Shown: positions 1 to 9,251 of the stretch, in pieces
Position numbering within the stretch: position 1 is the stretch's first letter
Layout of the letters: each line of letters begins with the position of its first letter
From: Lawsonibacter sp.
GTDB lineage: Bacteria; Bacillota; Clostridia; Oscillospirales; Oscillospiraceae
Direction of reading: 5' to 3'
Length of the DNA stretch: 64,000 bases
Assembly (NCBI GenBank): GCA_022791995.1
Contig: JAAWAD010000030.1
Span: forward strand, 1-64,000
Notes under the pieces: model-generated
What the model saw: only the letters and a program-made list of their open reading frames with translations
Told to the model about the DNA's origin: nothing
The model's database searches: none
Made by a program: the position numbers and the translations under genes

Positions 1-1294
1 GCCGCTCATCGGTGACGTTGACCAACAGCTCCTCGATCTCATCGGTGTACAGCCCCTCCAGCTTGTCCAGCCGCAGGGCCCGGACGTTCAGCTCCAGGGA
101 GCGGATGGCCTTCATCAAAGCCCCCTCGAAGGAGTTGGCAATGGCCATCACCTCGCCCGTGGCCTTCATCTGAGTGCCCAGCGTGCGGCTGGCGGTGGTG
201 AACTTGTCGAAGGGCAGGCGGGGAATCTTCAGCACGCAGTAGTCGATGGTGGGCTCGAAGCAGGCCGTGGTCTTGCCGGTGACGGCGTTAGAAATCTCGT
301 CCAGGGCATAGCCCAGCGCCACCTTGGCAGCCACCTTGGCGAGGGGGTACCCTGTGGCCTTGGAGGCCAGGGCGGAGGAGCGGGACACCCGGGGATTGAC
401 CTCGATGACGGCGTACTCGTAGCTGTTGGGATCCAGGGCAAACTGCACGTTGCACCCGCCCTCAATCTCCAGGGCGGAGATAATGTCCAGGGCAGCGGAG
501 CGCAGCATCTGGAACTCCCGGTTGGCCAGGGTCTGGGTGGGGGCCACCACGATGGAGTCCCCTGTGTGGACGCCCACGGGGTCAATGTTCTCCATGGAGC
601 AGATGGTGATGACGTTGCCCACCGAGTCCCGCATAACCTCGAACTCGATCTCCTTCCAGCCGGCAATGCACCGTTCAATGAGCACCTGACCCACCCGGGA
701 CAGGTTGATGCCCCGGTTGGCGATCTCCTCCAGAGAGACGCGGTCATAGGCGATACCGCCCCCGGTCCCCCCCAGCGTATAGGCGGGGCGGACAATGACG
801 GGGTAACCGATGCTCTCGGCAAACTCCATCGCGTCCTTGACGCTCTCTACCACCAGAGAGATGACGCAGGGCTGTCCGATGGACTCCATACAGTCCTTGA
901 AGCCCTGGCGGTCCTCCGCCTTACGGATGGACTCGGGGCTGGTGCCCAGCAGGCGCACGCCGTATTTTTCCAGGGTGCCGTTCTCGTGGAGGGCCATGGC
1001 CAGATTCAGGCCGGTCTGTCCTCCCAGGGTGGGCAGAATGGAGTCCGGGCGCTCCATCTCAATGACCTGTGTGACAGACGGGATGTTCAGCGGCTCAATA
1101 TACACGTGGTCGGCAATGTCCTTGTCCGTCATGATGGTGGCGGGGTTGGAGTTCACCAGCACCACCTCCAGGCCCTCCTCCTTCAGGGCCCGGCAGGCCT
1201 GGGTACCGGCATAGTCAAACTCGGCGGCCTGTCCGATGACGATGGGGCCGGAGCCCAGCACCAGGACCTTTTTGATATCAGTATACTTGGGCAT
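1..1294 (-). CDS. carB: Carbamoyl-phosphate synthase large subunit, N-terminal part (cut by window edge)
   Basis: Makes carbamoyl phosphate from bicarbonate, ATP and glutamine-derived ammonia for pyrimidine and arginine synthesis. The 431 codons visible here cover the carboxy-phosphate half. The N-terminal dinucleotide-fold start reads [20 protein letters not shown], followed by an ATP-grasp domain with the glycine-rich loop TLGGTGGG and the EVNPR motif. The ATG (1294-1292) shares one base with the carA stop (TAATG) and follows a GGAGGTGA ribosome site, so the two subunits are translationally coupled. The rest of the gene lies left of the window; the family is about 1,070 residues. No frameshift is seen. 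Confidence 0.97.
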   Translation of the reverse strand, partial: MPKYTDIKKVLVLGSGPIVIGQAAEFDYAGTQACRALKEEGLEVVLVNSNPATIMTDKDIADHVYIEPLNIPSVTQVIEMERPDSILPTLGGQTGLNLAMALHENGTLEKYGVRLLGTSPESIRKAEDRQGFKDCMESIGQPCVISLVVESVKDAMEFAESIGYPVIVRPAYTLGGTGGGIAYDRVSLEEIANRGINLSRVGQVLIERCIAGWKEIEFEVMRDSVGNVITICSMENIDPVGVHTGDSIVVAPTQTLANREFQMLRSAALDIISALEIEGGCNVQFALDPNSYEYAVIEVNPRVSRSSALASKATGYPLAKVAAKVALGYALDEISNAVTGKTTACFEPTIDYCVLKIPRLPFDKFTTASRTLGTQMKATGEVMAIANSFEGALMKAIRSLELNVRALRLDKLEGLYTDEIEELLVNVTDER

Positions 1295-2394
1295 TATTGG
1301 TCACCTCCTGCGTTTTTCTTGTCTGCTATCCCCTGGATAAACCGGTTAAACAGGTACTCGGTGTCCTTGGGGCCGGCGTTGGCCTCGGGGTGGAACTGGG
1401 TCGTGAAGCAGTTGGGACGCTTGTAGCGCAGACCCTCGCAGGTGCCGTCGTTCACATTAATATGGGACACCTCCGCCACAGCCGGGTCCACCGAGTCGGA
1501 CAGGACCATATAGCCATGGTTCTGGCTGGTGATGAAGACCCGACCCTTTTCCAGGTCCCGGACAGGGTGGTTGCCCCCCCGGTGGCCGTACATCAGTCTG
1601 CCCGTTTTGGCTCCGGTGGCCAGAGCCAGCAGCTGGTGGCCCAGACAGACGCCAAAGAGCGGCATGTCGCTGGCATAGAGCTGCTTCAGCTCCTGGATAA
1701 TCTCCACGTTCTCCGCCGGGTCCCCGGGGCCGTTGGACAGCATCACGCCGTCGTACCCCCCGGACAGCACCTGACTGGCGGGGGTGGAGGCGGGCAGGGC
1801 AGTGACCCGGCACCCCCGTCTGCGCAGGCACTCGATCATATGCTGCTTGACGCCGTAGTCCATCATTGCCACGTGGTAATGCTCTTCGCCATAGGCGGGG
1901 AAGATCTCCGGCGTGCTCCGGGTGACAAGGGGCACGGTATTCTCCACCTTGTAGGCCCGCAGCTGGTCCAGCACCTGGGCGATATTAAAATGCTCCGCAC
2001 AGGTGAGCATTCCATTCATGCTCCCCTGACTGCGGAGTATTTTGGTCAGCGCCCGGGTGTCAACGCCCTGGATGCCAGCAATATTGTGCTCCTTCAGGTA
2101 GCTGTCCAGATCGCCCTCGCAGCGGAAATTGCTTCCCCGGGGGGACAGGTGCCGCACCACGAAGACCTCCACCCAGGGCCGGCCGGACTCGCTGTCCTCC
2201 CGGTTGACCCCGTAGTTGCCGATCAGAGGATAGGACATCACAACCCCCTGCCCAGCATAGGAGGGGTCCGTCAAAATCTCCTGATAGCCGGTCATAGAGG
2301 TATTGAACACCATCTCGCACACCCGAGTCTCTGTACTGCCGATGCTGGTGCCAGAAAAGATGCTCCCATTTGCCAAGATCAAAGTCGCTTTCAT
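1294..2394 (-). CDS. carA: Carbamoyl-phosphate synthase small (glutaminase) subunit
   Basis: Supplies ammonia from glutamine to CarB. The protein has 366 residues, normal for the family. An N-terminal CPSase small-chain domain is followed by a class I glutamine amidotransferase domain with the nucleophile-elbow cysteine in GVCLGHQ and the histidine/glutamate pair in FHPE. It is the first gene of a carAB operon, and a strong sigma-A-type promoter lies about 50 bases upstream. The short leader leaves no room for a PyrR-type attenuator, so control by PyrR at this promoter is not supported by the sequence. Confidence 0.97.
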   Translation of the reverse strand: MKATLILANGSIFSGTSIGSTETRVCEMVFNTSMTGYQEILTDPSYAGQGVVMSYPLIGNYGVNREDSESGRPWVEVFVVRHLSPRGSNFRCEGDLDSYLKEHNIAGIQGVDTRALTKILRSQGSMNGMLTCAEHFNIAQVLDQLRAYKVENTVPLVTRSTPEIFPAYGEEHYHVAMMDYGVKQHMIECLRRRGCRVTALPASTPASQVLSGGYDGVMLSNGPGDPAENVEIIQELKQLYASDMPLFGVCLGHQLLALATGAKTGRLMYGHRGGNHPVRDLEKGRVFITSQNHGYMVLSDSVDPAVAEVSHINVNDGTCEGLRYKRPNCFTTQFHPEANAGPKDTEYLFNRFIQGIADKKNAGGDQ

Positions 2395-2446
2395 CTAACT
2401 TCACTCACCTTCCGTCCAGTTCTGGTGCCTATTGCATAATCAAGTT

Positions 2447-2475
2447 ATTTTATCGAAAAATCGGTCGTTTGACAA
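2447..2475 (-). promoter_or_regulatory. Sigma-A-type promoter of carAB
   Basis: On the minus strand TTGTCA (2475-2470) and TAAAAT (2452-2447) are separated by exactly 17 bases. The predicted start near 2440 leaves a leader of about 45 bases before carA. Confidence 0.7.
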
Positions 2476-2675
2476 GAGGGCGTTTTCCCTTTTTCTGTAT
2501 AAATATCCGATGTGGATTTGGGCAATTCGCAGGATAAATTTTCGCGGGGCTGGAAAGACTGTACGGTAAGTAAGACCCGCTGTCTTCGTCGGGCCTTTCC
2601 GTCAGACTGCTATGACAGAAAAACGGTCCTCCCCTTGGGGCGGACCCCACAGAACAGGTTCAGGGGGCGCTGCTT

Positions 2676-3356
2676 TTGTTTACCGGCCTTGTACGCACCA
2701 TCATCCTATACATGCTCATCATTGCCGGCATCCGTCTGATGGGGAAACGGCAGGTGGGAGAGCTGGAGCCCTCCGAGCTGGTGCTCTCGCTGATTATTGC
2801 CGATCTGGCCTCTGTGCCCATGCAGGACTACGGCATCCCTTTGATTACCGGCGTCATCCCGATCCTGGTGCTTCTGTCCATGACCATGATTCTGTCGGTG
2901 CTCACCATGAAGAGCGTCCGTTTCCGGGCCCTGCTGTGCGGCCGGCCCAGCATTATCATCCGGGACGGGCTGGTGGACCAGCGGGAGATGAACCGCAACC
3001 GCCTGACCGTGGACGAGCTGCTGGAGGAACTGCGGAGCAAGGGATACACCGACCTGTCCGCCGTGAAATACGCCATTTTGGAGACCAACGGCCAGCTGTC
3101 TGTTCTCCCCTACGCCAACCAGAAACCCCCCACGGCCCGACAGATGAAGGTGGCTGTGGAGGAAGGGGGTCTGCCCCTGGTGGTGGTCAGCGACGGCTGT
3201 CTGCTGGAGCGCAACTTGAAGGCCCTGGGCCGGGACCGCGCCTGGCTGAACAAGCAGCTGGAGCAGCGGGGCTGCCACAGCCTGGAAGGCGTTTTCCTTC
3301 TGTTGGTGGACCAGGCGGGCACCCTCTATCTGGCTCGGAAGGATATGGGGGTATAG
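2676..3356 (+). CDS. DUF421 (YetF-type) membrane protein
   Basis: A 226-residue protein of the DUF421/YetF family, whose biochemical role is not established. The N-terminal ~85 residues hold about three hydrophobic segments and the family signature GKRQVGELEPSELV. A soluble alpha/beta C-terminal domain follows. The start is a TTG (2676) behind the purine-rich stretch AGGGGG. It is followed after 44 bases by a DUF4363 protein. These two families are often neighbours in Clostridia and probably act together at the membrane, possibly in spores; that role is inference. Confidence 0.85.
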   Translation: MFTGLVRTIILYMLIIAGIRLMGKRQVGELEPSELVLSLIIADLASVPMQDYGIPLITGVIPILVLLSMTMILSVLTMKSVRFRALLCGRPSIIIRDGLVDQREMNRNRLTVDELLEELRSKGYTDLSAVKYAILETNGQLSVLPYANQKPPTARQMKVAVEEGGLPLVVVSDGCLLERNLKALGRDRAWLNKQLEQRGCHSLEGVFLLLVDQAGTLYLARKDMGV

Positions 3357-3400
3357 GTCTGGCCTGCACACCGGCCTATTCTCTGCAAGGGAGGAGTTTT

Positions 3401-3781
3401 ATGAAACGTCTTTGGACCGCCGCCGCCCTGCTGGCTCTGCTGCTGGCGGGGAGTCTGCTCAACGCCCGATACATCCAAAGCCTTTCCGCAGGGATGACGG
3501 AACAGCTGAAGCAAGCGCAGGCCCAGGCAGAGCGGGACAACTGGGACCAGGCAAAAGACCTGACCCGGCAGGCCTTTTCCGACTGGCAGGAGCACCGTTT
3601 TTATCTGCACGCCGTGATGCGCCACGCAGACACCGACCAGATTCTCCGCAGCTTTCAGTCGGTACTCCAGTACCTGGATCTTCACGAAATGGACCAATAC
3701 GCCGCCGCCAACGTGGATCTGGTCACCCAGTTCCTGCTGTTGGCCGAGATGGAGCTGCCCACGCTGGAAAATGTCCTGTAA
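3401..3781 (+). CDS. DUF4363-family membrane-anchored protein
   Basis: A 126-residue protein with one N-terminal hydrophobic segment (about residues 4-20) that can act as a signal anchor, followed by a predicted all-helical, charged outer domain. The pattern matches DUF4363, a family of unknown function commonly found beside DUF421. The ATG at 3401 follows GGGAGGAG by four bases. It is probably co-transcribed with the upstream DUF421 gene. The stop codon lies in the A-rich flank of the following terminator. Confidence 0.8.
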   Translation: MKRLWTAAALLALLLAGSLLNARYIQSLSAGMTEQLKQAQAQAERDNWDQAKDLTRQAFSDWQEHRFYLHAVMRHADTDQILRSFQSVLQYLDLHEMDQYAAANVDLVTQFLLLAEMELPTLENVL

Positions 3782-3783
3782 CC

Positions 3784-3816
3784 AAAAAAGCCCGGATTCT
3801 CCAAGGAGAATCCGGG
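3784..3816 (-). terminator. Intrinsic terminator of the Enzyme I-like gene
   Basis: A perfect 12-base-pair stem (3791-3802 with 3805-3816) is followed on the minus strand by CTTTTTT. It serves the minus-strand gene ending at 3845; on the plus strand no T-run follows the stem. Confidence 0.8.
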
Positions 3817-3844
3817 TGGAAAAGCGCTATGCACTTTCCTTACA

Positions 3845-4597
3845 TTATGAAACAATACACAAATCAGGCCGACCGTCCTCCTGATAGCGGACACGCAGAT
3901 CTTCCATCAACGTCAGGTCCGGGTCCACATAGACCAACCCCTGATTGCCGTCCATCAGAGCCAGATGCCCATTCCACATCTTGTCCAGCGGCACCCCCAC
4001 CATGGCGGGGATGTGACAGGCCCGCACCAGCAGGGCCGTATGGCTGTCCAGGCTCCCCTCCTGAGAGATGAGACCCAACAGATTGCAGTCAAATTCCATC
4101 ACCTCGCTGGGCAGGAAGTGATCGGCCACCAGAATCACCGGCTTATGGAGCAAAAAGGTCTGCCAGCCCCCGGTCAAAGCCCGAATAACCCGGCGGGAGA
4201 TATCCAGCATATCCGCCGCCCGGGCCCGCATATAGGCGCTGTCCATGGCAGAGAAGGCCGCGGTAAAATCTTCTCCTGCCCGCTGTACTGCGTACTCTGC
4301 CGTTACATCATCCTGCTTGATAAAGCACAGAACATTCTGCACAAAATCTTCATCCTCTAAAAGCATGGCATGAATGGCAAAAATGGAAGCGGTCCCCGCG
4401 TCCATTCGGCCAGAGGCCCGGTCATAGAGCCCCGCCAGCTCCAGCACCGACTGATTCAGTGCCTTCCGAAACCGCGCCTCCTCCTGCTCCCGGCTCCGGC
4501 CAGACCGGACCTGGAGGGCCAGCTCCCTCCGGTGGTAGAAATACAGAGGACCTACCACAATCTGGTTCATAATTGCCTGCCCCGACAATATCTGCAT
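3845..4597 (-). CDS. Stand-alone Enzyme I N-terminal (HPr-binding/phosphohistidine) protein
   Basis: A 250-residue protein matching only the N-terminal half of PTS Enzyme I. It has the helical HPr-binding region (about 30-145) and the phosphohistidine domain, with the conserved site in GSLDSHTALL (His186) followed by IPAMVGV. The PEP-binding TIM barrel, normally another ~320 residues, is absent, and a terminator follows directly, so this is not a simple frameshift. It should be unable to accept phosphate from PEP itself but could exchange phosphate with an HPr. A complete Enzyme I is encoded at 27659-29371. The start at 4597 was chosen because GGAGGAGG lies just upstream. The physiological role is unknown. 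Confidence 0.8.
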   Translation of the reverse strand: MQILSGQAIMNQIVVGPLYFYHRRELALQVRSGRSREQEEARFRKALNQSVLELAGLYDRASGRMDAGTASIFAIHAMLLEDEDFVQNVLCFIKQDDVTAEYAVQRAGEDFTAAFSAMDSAYMRARAADMLDISRRVIRALTGGWQTFLLHKPVILVADHFLPSEVMEFDCNLLGLISQEGSLDSHTALLVRACHIPAMVGVPLDKMWNGHLALMDGNQGLVYVDPDLTLMEDLRVRYQEDGRPDLCIVS

Positions 4598-4652
4598 AAT
4601 GACCTCCTCCGGCCGGACGCACCGCCGGAAAGACAAAATACTTTATCGGTAA

Positions 4653-4681
4653 ATTATACACGATAGCCCGGGATTTGTAAA
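4653..4681 (-). promoter_or_regulatory. Promoter of the Enzyme I-like gene
   Basis: Minus-strand TTTACA and TATAAT are separated by 17 bases, about 55 bases upstream of the ATG. Confidence 0.65.
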
Positions 4682-4728
4682 GTGCCCTTTTATCATTCTT
4701 CTGTGAAGATGCGTCAATAATTTTCTCC

Positions 4729-4757
4729 ATCCAAATCAGAATACTCTGTGATATAAT
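4729..4757 (+). promoter_or_regulatory. Probable promoter of the LRR/SLH protein
   Basis: A consensus TATAAT (4752-4757) sits about 80 bases before the start codon. The -35 at the right spacing (ATCCAA) is weak, so the start of transcription rests mainly on the -10. Confidence 0.45.
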
Positions 4758-4838
4758 AGAAAGAAAACACATGGAAGCAGCATTCCCCAAATTCCATAAG
4801 CTGACACCCCCCAAAACTTTCAAAGGAGGCTGGAAAAA

Positions 4839-7800
4839 TTGCAGCAGAAAGTCTTATCTATCGCGTTGGCACTGTGTCTATGCATGTCTGCCGCACCAAC
4901 GGCACACGCATGGGAAGCCCCATCGCCGCAAGAGAATGTTCTGACAGAGGGGTACACAACGGAACCGATTCCCTATGAGGATGTAAAAATCCCCACCCAG
5001 AGGGAAGCCTATGATGCTATGATCGCCCAGCAGGAGACATATCCAGAGGGAATGGAGTGGACGAACGACAACACCTATGCCTGGAAGGGCGGAACCTCCG
5101 GCGGGATTGCGGGCACCGGCGCTGGCTGTGTTGCGTTTGCATATATCCTCAGCGACGTAGCATTCGACAATCTGCCTGCAAGAATGTACGCAAACGGCGA
5201 ATTTTCCTTTTCGGATGTGAAGGTGGGGGATATCCTTCGCGTCAATGGCGATACCCATACCGTAATCGTGCTTCAGGTAAGTGATACAGGGGTTGTGATC
5301 GCTGAAGGAAACTACCACGTAAACGGTGGCAACGGCTTTATCCATTGGGAACGTTCGATGGCAAAGGCCGATGTTGAGGCCGCCGACCATTACATCACCC
5401 GCTATCCCGAAAACTACATTGAACCAGACGACCCCTCCGCCAACGAACCGGTTGAGAATGGAACAGGCACTTTAGATGGAGGGCTTACCTGGACGCTGAC
5501 GAAGGCAGGCACGCTTACCATCTCTGGAAATGGTACCATGCCGGATTTCAACCCAGCCTCAGAGCAGCCGTGGTACCAGTTTAAAGGCCAAACCCAGAAA
5601 ATTGTTGTAGAACCTGGTGTCACCAACATTGGTTTCTGCGCCTTCCAGGACAGCAAGGCTCTCAGTGTATCCATTCCTGACAGTGTAACCACAATCAGCA
5701 ACCATGCTTTCAACGGAGCTTCGATTCTGTCTGTCACAATCCCTGACAGTGTGAAGGTCATCCACGATGATGCATTCCGCAACTGTTTAAACCTGACGAC
5801 TGTGACGATTTCTGACGGAGTGGAAACCATCGGTGAGCGCGTCTTTTACGGCTGTCAAAAGCTCGATTCCATCGTTCTGCCCAGCAGCGTTGTAAGCGTA
5901 GGCGCTGGAACATTTATGGACTGTGTGGAATTAACAAGCGCGGTCTTCGCCTCTGGCAGCAAGCCGGTGACGCTGGGCGACAATCTGTTCATGGAATGCT
6001 GGAAACTGGCCAAGGTGACGCTGCCGGAAAACATAGACTGCATCGGAAACGGAATGTTTCAGAATTGCAAATTTGCTCTTTCCAACCTGAATATTCCACA
6101 GGGTGTGACAAGTCTCAAAACGTCCGCATTCGCTTCCTGCGCCACGTTGTCCTCCATCACAATTCCAGATAGTGTGACAACGATAGAATCCGCTGCGTTT
6201 TCGGCTTGCACCTCTTTGCGTGACATATACTTTGGCGGCAGCGAAACGCAGTGGAACAGCATAAGCAAAACAGCCGATGTGACAGTGGCGCTGAAGGATG
6301 TAACGATCCATTATACCAGCGCAGGCCCTGACACCGACCCAGACCCTGGTCATTTGCACAGCTGGGCTTCGGCCTGGAGCACCAGCAGCAGTTACCACTG
6401 GCACGAGTGCTCCGCTGAAAACTGCGATATCACCAGTAACAGCGATAAGGATGGCTACGGAGCGCATGTCTATGATGACAGCATGGATGCCTCCTGCAAT
6501 ATCTGCGGCTACACCCGGACGCTGGCCCCGTCCGGTCATACGCACAGTTGGGCCTCGGCCTGGAGCAACGACAGCGATTATCACTGGCATGAATGCCCCG
6601 CTGAAAACTGCGGTATCACCAGCAACAGTGATAAAAATGGCTACGGAGCACACAGCTACGGCGCCTGGGTAATTGACCGGTGTGCGACCGCCTACCAGAG
6701 CGGCAGCAGGCATCGGACCTGTACCATCTGCGGCTACAACCAGACGGACAGCATTCCCGCTACTGGCGACAGTTCATCCTCTGGCGATGACAGCTCCAGC
6801 GACTCTACCACATCCAGCACCACGACCCGGAACCCAGACGGCTCTACCACAACAACGAAAACGGACAATCGTACCGGAATTGTCACAAAAACAACCCGGA
6901 ACCCGGATGGCTCTCAGATTGTAGTGGAAACCAAAAAGGATGGTACCACAACCACCCGCGAAACAGACCAGGCCGGCAACAAGACGGAAACCGTTGTTCA
7001 GCCGGACGGCTCCAGCACGGTCACGGTAGAGCAGAAGAGCGGTACCACTGCCGCCGTCACCACCGATGCCTCTGGTAAGGTGGAGGCGGAGGTCCGTGTG
7101 TCCGCCTCAGAGATCCGTACTGCTCAACAAAACAACACGGCTGTCACACTGCCCATTCCTGAAGTCCATGCGACCCGAAACAGCGAGACCGCACCGGCCA
7201 TCACGGTAAACACAGGCACCAAAGAGCCGGTCATGGTAGAAATACCAACCACTGCCCCCACCCCCAGCACCGTAGCGGTTATTGTCCGCCCAGACGGAAC
7301 GGAGGAGATCCTCAAAACGACTGTTCCTACAGCAGACGGTGTGACAGTGCCCCTGCCGGATGGCGCCACAGTAAGGATTGTGGACAACCGTATGAATTTC
7401 ACGGACGTATCCTCCCGGTATTGGGCAGCAGACGCCATCGACTTCGTTACCGCCCGCGAACTGTTCGCTGGCACAACACAGTCCACCTTTACCCCCGAAG
7501 CCCCCTTGACCCGCGCTATGCTTATGGTGGTCCTGGCCCGCTTTGACGGCGAGGACCCCTCCGGCGGCACAACATGGTATGAAAAGGGAATGGAGTGGGC
7601 GGTTGCTCATGGCATCAGTGACAGCAGCAATCCAAATGGAAATATCACCCGTGAGCAGCTGATTACCATGCTCTGGCGGTATGCAGGCTCTCCTGCCGCT
7701 TCCGTCCCTTTGTCCGGCTTTCTGGACGCAAGTCAAATCAATGCTTATGCTCAGGAGGCCATGTGCTGGGCTGTGGAAAACGGCATCATCAGCGGCTTTG

Positions 7801-7880
7801 ACGGTGGACAGCTGGCCCCCCAGGAGCAGGCTTCCCGTGCCCAAGTCGCACAGATGCTGAGGCGCTACATAGAACAGTAG
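4839..7880 (+). CDS. Secreted surface protein: papain-like domain, LRR_5 repeats, SLH anchor
   Basis: A 1,013-residue exported protein. Residues 1-24 form a signal peptide. Residues ~50-185 resemble a papain/CHAP-like fold, with Cys97 in GAGCVAFAY and His140 in GDTHTVIV as candidate catalytic residues. Residues ~205-500 are BspA-type leucine-rich repeats (repeated IPDSVTTI and AFxxC). Two near-identical modules of about 70 residues follow, beginning HSWASAWS with Cys pairs. A Thr/Ser-rich linker (~640-720) leads to three SLH repeats from ~853 to the end, which would bind cell-wall polymer. The start is TTG at 4839, nine bases after AAAGGAGG. Its ligand or substrate is unknown; adhesion or wall processing is inference. 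Confidence 0.85.
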   Translation: MQQKVLSIALALCLCMSAAPTAHAWEAPSPQENVLTEGYTTEPIPYEDVKIPTQREAYDAMIAQQETYPEGMEWTNDNTYAWKGGTSGGIAGTGAGCVAFAYILSDVAFDNLPARMYANGEFSFSDVKVGDILRVNGDTHTVIVLQVSDTGVVIAEGNYHVNGGNGFIHWERSMAKADVEAADHYITRYPENYIEPDDPSANEPVENGTGTLDGGLTWTLTKAGTLTISGNGTMPDFNPASEQPWYQFKGQTQKIVVEPGVTNIGFCAFQDSKALSVSIPDSVTTISNHAFNGASILSVTIPDSVKVIHDDAFRNCLNLTTVTISDGVETIGERVFYGCQKLDSIVLPSSVVSVGAGTFMDCVELTSAVFASGSKPVTLGDNLFMECWKLAKVTLPENIDCIGNGMFQNCKFALSNLNIPQGVTSLKTSAFASCATLSSITIPDSVTTIESAAFSACTSLRDIYFGGSETQWNSISKTADVTVALKDVTIHYTSAGPDTDPDPGHLHSWASAWSTSSSYHWHECSAENCDITSNSDKDGYGAHVYDDSMDASCNICGYTRTLAPSGHTHSWASAWSNDSDYHWHECPAENCGITSNSDKNGYGAHSYGAWVIDRCATAYQSGSRHRTCTICGYNQTDSIPATGDSSSSGDDSSSDSTTSSTTTRNPDGSTTTTKTDNRTGIVTKTTRNPDGSQIVVETKKDGTTTTRETDQAGNKTETVVQPDGSSTVTVEQKSGTTAAVTTDASGKVEAEVRVSASEIRTAQQNNTAVTLPIPEVHATRNSETAPAITVNTGTKEPVMVEIPTTAPTPSTVAVIVRPDGTEEILKTTVPTADGVTVPLPDGATVRIVDNRMNFTDVSSRYWAADAIDFVTARELFAGTTQSTFTPEAPLTRAMLMVVLARFDGEDPSGGTTWYEKGMEWAVAHGISDSSNPNGNITREQLITMLWRYAGSPAASVPLSGFLDASQINAYAQEAMCWAVENGIISGFDGGQLAPQEQASRAQVAQMLRRYIEQ

Positions 7881-7903
7881 CCCCTCGTCCTACATAAAAG
7901 CAG

Positions 7904-7951
7904 AAAAGAGAATCCATCCGCCCGTGTTACAGGCAGATGGATTCTCTTTTT
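7904..7951. terminator. Bidirectional intrinsic terminator
   Basis: A 15-base inverted repeat (7904-7918 with 7936-7950) with A-run and T-run flanks separates two convergent genes and can work in both directions. Confidence 0.8.
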
Positions 7952-7970
7952 CAACCCCGTCTGTTCGTTT

Positions 7971-9251
7971 TTATCCCTCAACCGGGGCCTCCATAGCCTC
8001 CCGAGCCACGGCAAGCATCAGTTTGATCCGATTCTCCTGGTTGACACGGGTAGCTCCGGGATCATAGTCAATGGGGACAATATTGGCCTTGGGGTACATC
8101 TCCTTGATTTTGTGGAGCATTCCTTTGCCGCACACATGGGTGGGCAGGCACCCGAAGGGCTGGGTACACACAATATTCGCATAGCCGTGGCGGACCAGTT
8201 CAATCATCTCGGCGGGGAGGAACCAACCCTCCCCCATTCGGTTCCCCACCCCGATGAGTCCCTCTACAAGGGGCTTGGTGTCCTCATATCTGGAAAGCTG
8301 AGTAAAGGCAGGGAACTGGTCCACACACTCCATAAAGGCCCGCTCCACCTTTTTAAAGTAGTCCAGAATCCACCGGGCGATCCACCGCTTCAGCCGGCTG
8401 CCTCCATAGAGATTGATATCCTGGATGCGGGCGTCTACTTTGAACATGAGGAAGCCCAACAGGCCGGGAACCATAACCTCGCAGTCCTGCTCCGCCAGGA
8501 ACTGCTCCAGATTGTTGTTGGCAAAGCTGGCGTACTTCACGTAAATTTCTCCGACCACCCCCACCTTCACCTTTGGCTTCCGGTCCAGGGCAATCTGGGC
8601 AAAGGAGGCAATGATGCGCCGGAAATTTTCCGTCATGTGCTTCAGGCTAAAGCCCGCCGAGCGCTGGAACTGGCTGGAGATGCGGGCAATCCAGCTGCGC
8701 ACCAGCTGATCGGTGGTTCCCCGGTCCACCTCATAGGCCCGGGTCTGGTTGCTCAGCAGCATCAGCAGGTCCCCATAGATGACCCCGGCAATGCACCGGC
8801 GCACCACCGGGATGGTAAGGGAGAATCCACTGTTGAACTCCACCCCGGACAGGTTGAAGGAGATCACCGGTACCTGGTCATATCCCGCCTTCTCCAGAGC
8901 CTTTCGGAGCAGATGAATGTAGTTGGAGGCCCGGCAGCCGCCCCCGGTCTGCATAATCATCAGTGCTGTGCGGTCGGGGTCATAGTCTCCGCTGGACAAG
9001 GCGTCTAAAAACTGGCCGATGACCAGCAGGGCGGGGTAGCAGGTGTCGTTGTGGACATAGCGCAGCCCCAGCTGCTTGATGTCAGGACGGGCCGTCTGGA
9101 GCAGCTCAATCCGATACCCCTCATTGAGAAAGACATGCTTCATAATTTCAAAATGGATGGGGAGCATATCCGGGACCAGGATGGTATATTCTCGCTTCAT
9201 TTCCCGGGTAAAGAGGAGCCGGCCCGTTTTTGTCCGTTTCAATTTTGCCAT
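7971..9251 (-). CDS. Acyl-CoA dehydratase activase-related protein, C-terminal part
   Basis: A 426-residue protein matching the C-terminal part of the very large 2-hydroxyacyl-CoA dehydratase activase-like proteins of Clostridia (COG3580/COG3581 type). It is related to the dehydratase component and holds conserved cysteines, for example in NDTCYPALL, GGGCRASNY and QPFGCLPTHVCGKG, that may bind an iron-sulfur cluster. Its ATG at 9251 overlaps the end of the upstream ORF by 13 bases, so translation is probably coupled. In many relatives the two ORFs are one protein of about 1,400 residues; here the pieces add up to the same length. The substrate is unknown. Confidence 0.85.
   Translation of the reverse strand: MAKLKRTKTGRLLFTREMKREYTILVPDMLPIHFEIMKHVFLNEGYRIELLQTARPDIKQLGLRYVHNDTCYPALLVIGQFLDALSSGDYDPDRTALMIMQTGGGCRASNYIHLLRKALEKAGYDQVPVISFNLSGVEFNSGFSLTIPVVRRCIAGVIYGDLLMLLSNQTRAYEVDRGTTDQLVRSWIARISSQFQRSAGFSLKHMTENFRRIIASFAQIALDRKPKVKVGVVGEIYVKYASFANNNLEQFLAEQDCEVMVPGLLGFLMFKVDARIQDINLYGGSRLKRWIARWILDYFKKVERAFMECVDQFPAFTQLSRYEDTKPLVEGLIGVGNRMGEGWFLPAEMIELVRHGYANIVCTQPFGCLPTHVCGKGMLHKIKEMYPKANIVPIDYDPGATRVNQENRIKLMLAVAREAMEAPVEG

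Noticed and set aside
2394..2440. A PyrR-type attenuator upstream of carA.
   Set aside because: The leader from the predicted start is only about 45 bases and has no terminator or anti-terminator pair.
2469..2502. A plus-strand promoter (TTGACA ... TATAAA) for the DUF421 gene.
   Set aside because: The spacing is 23 bases, outside the usable range.
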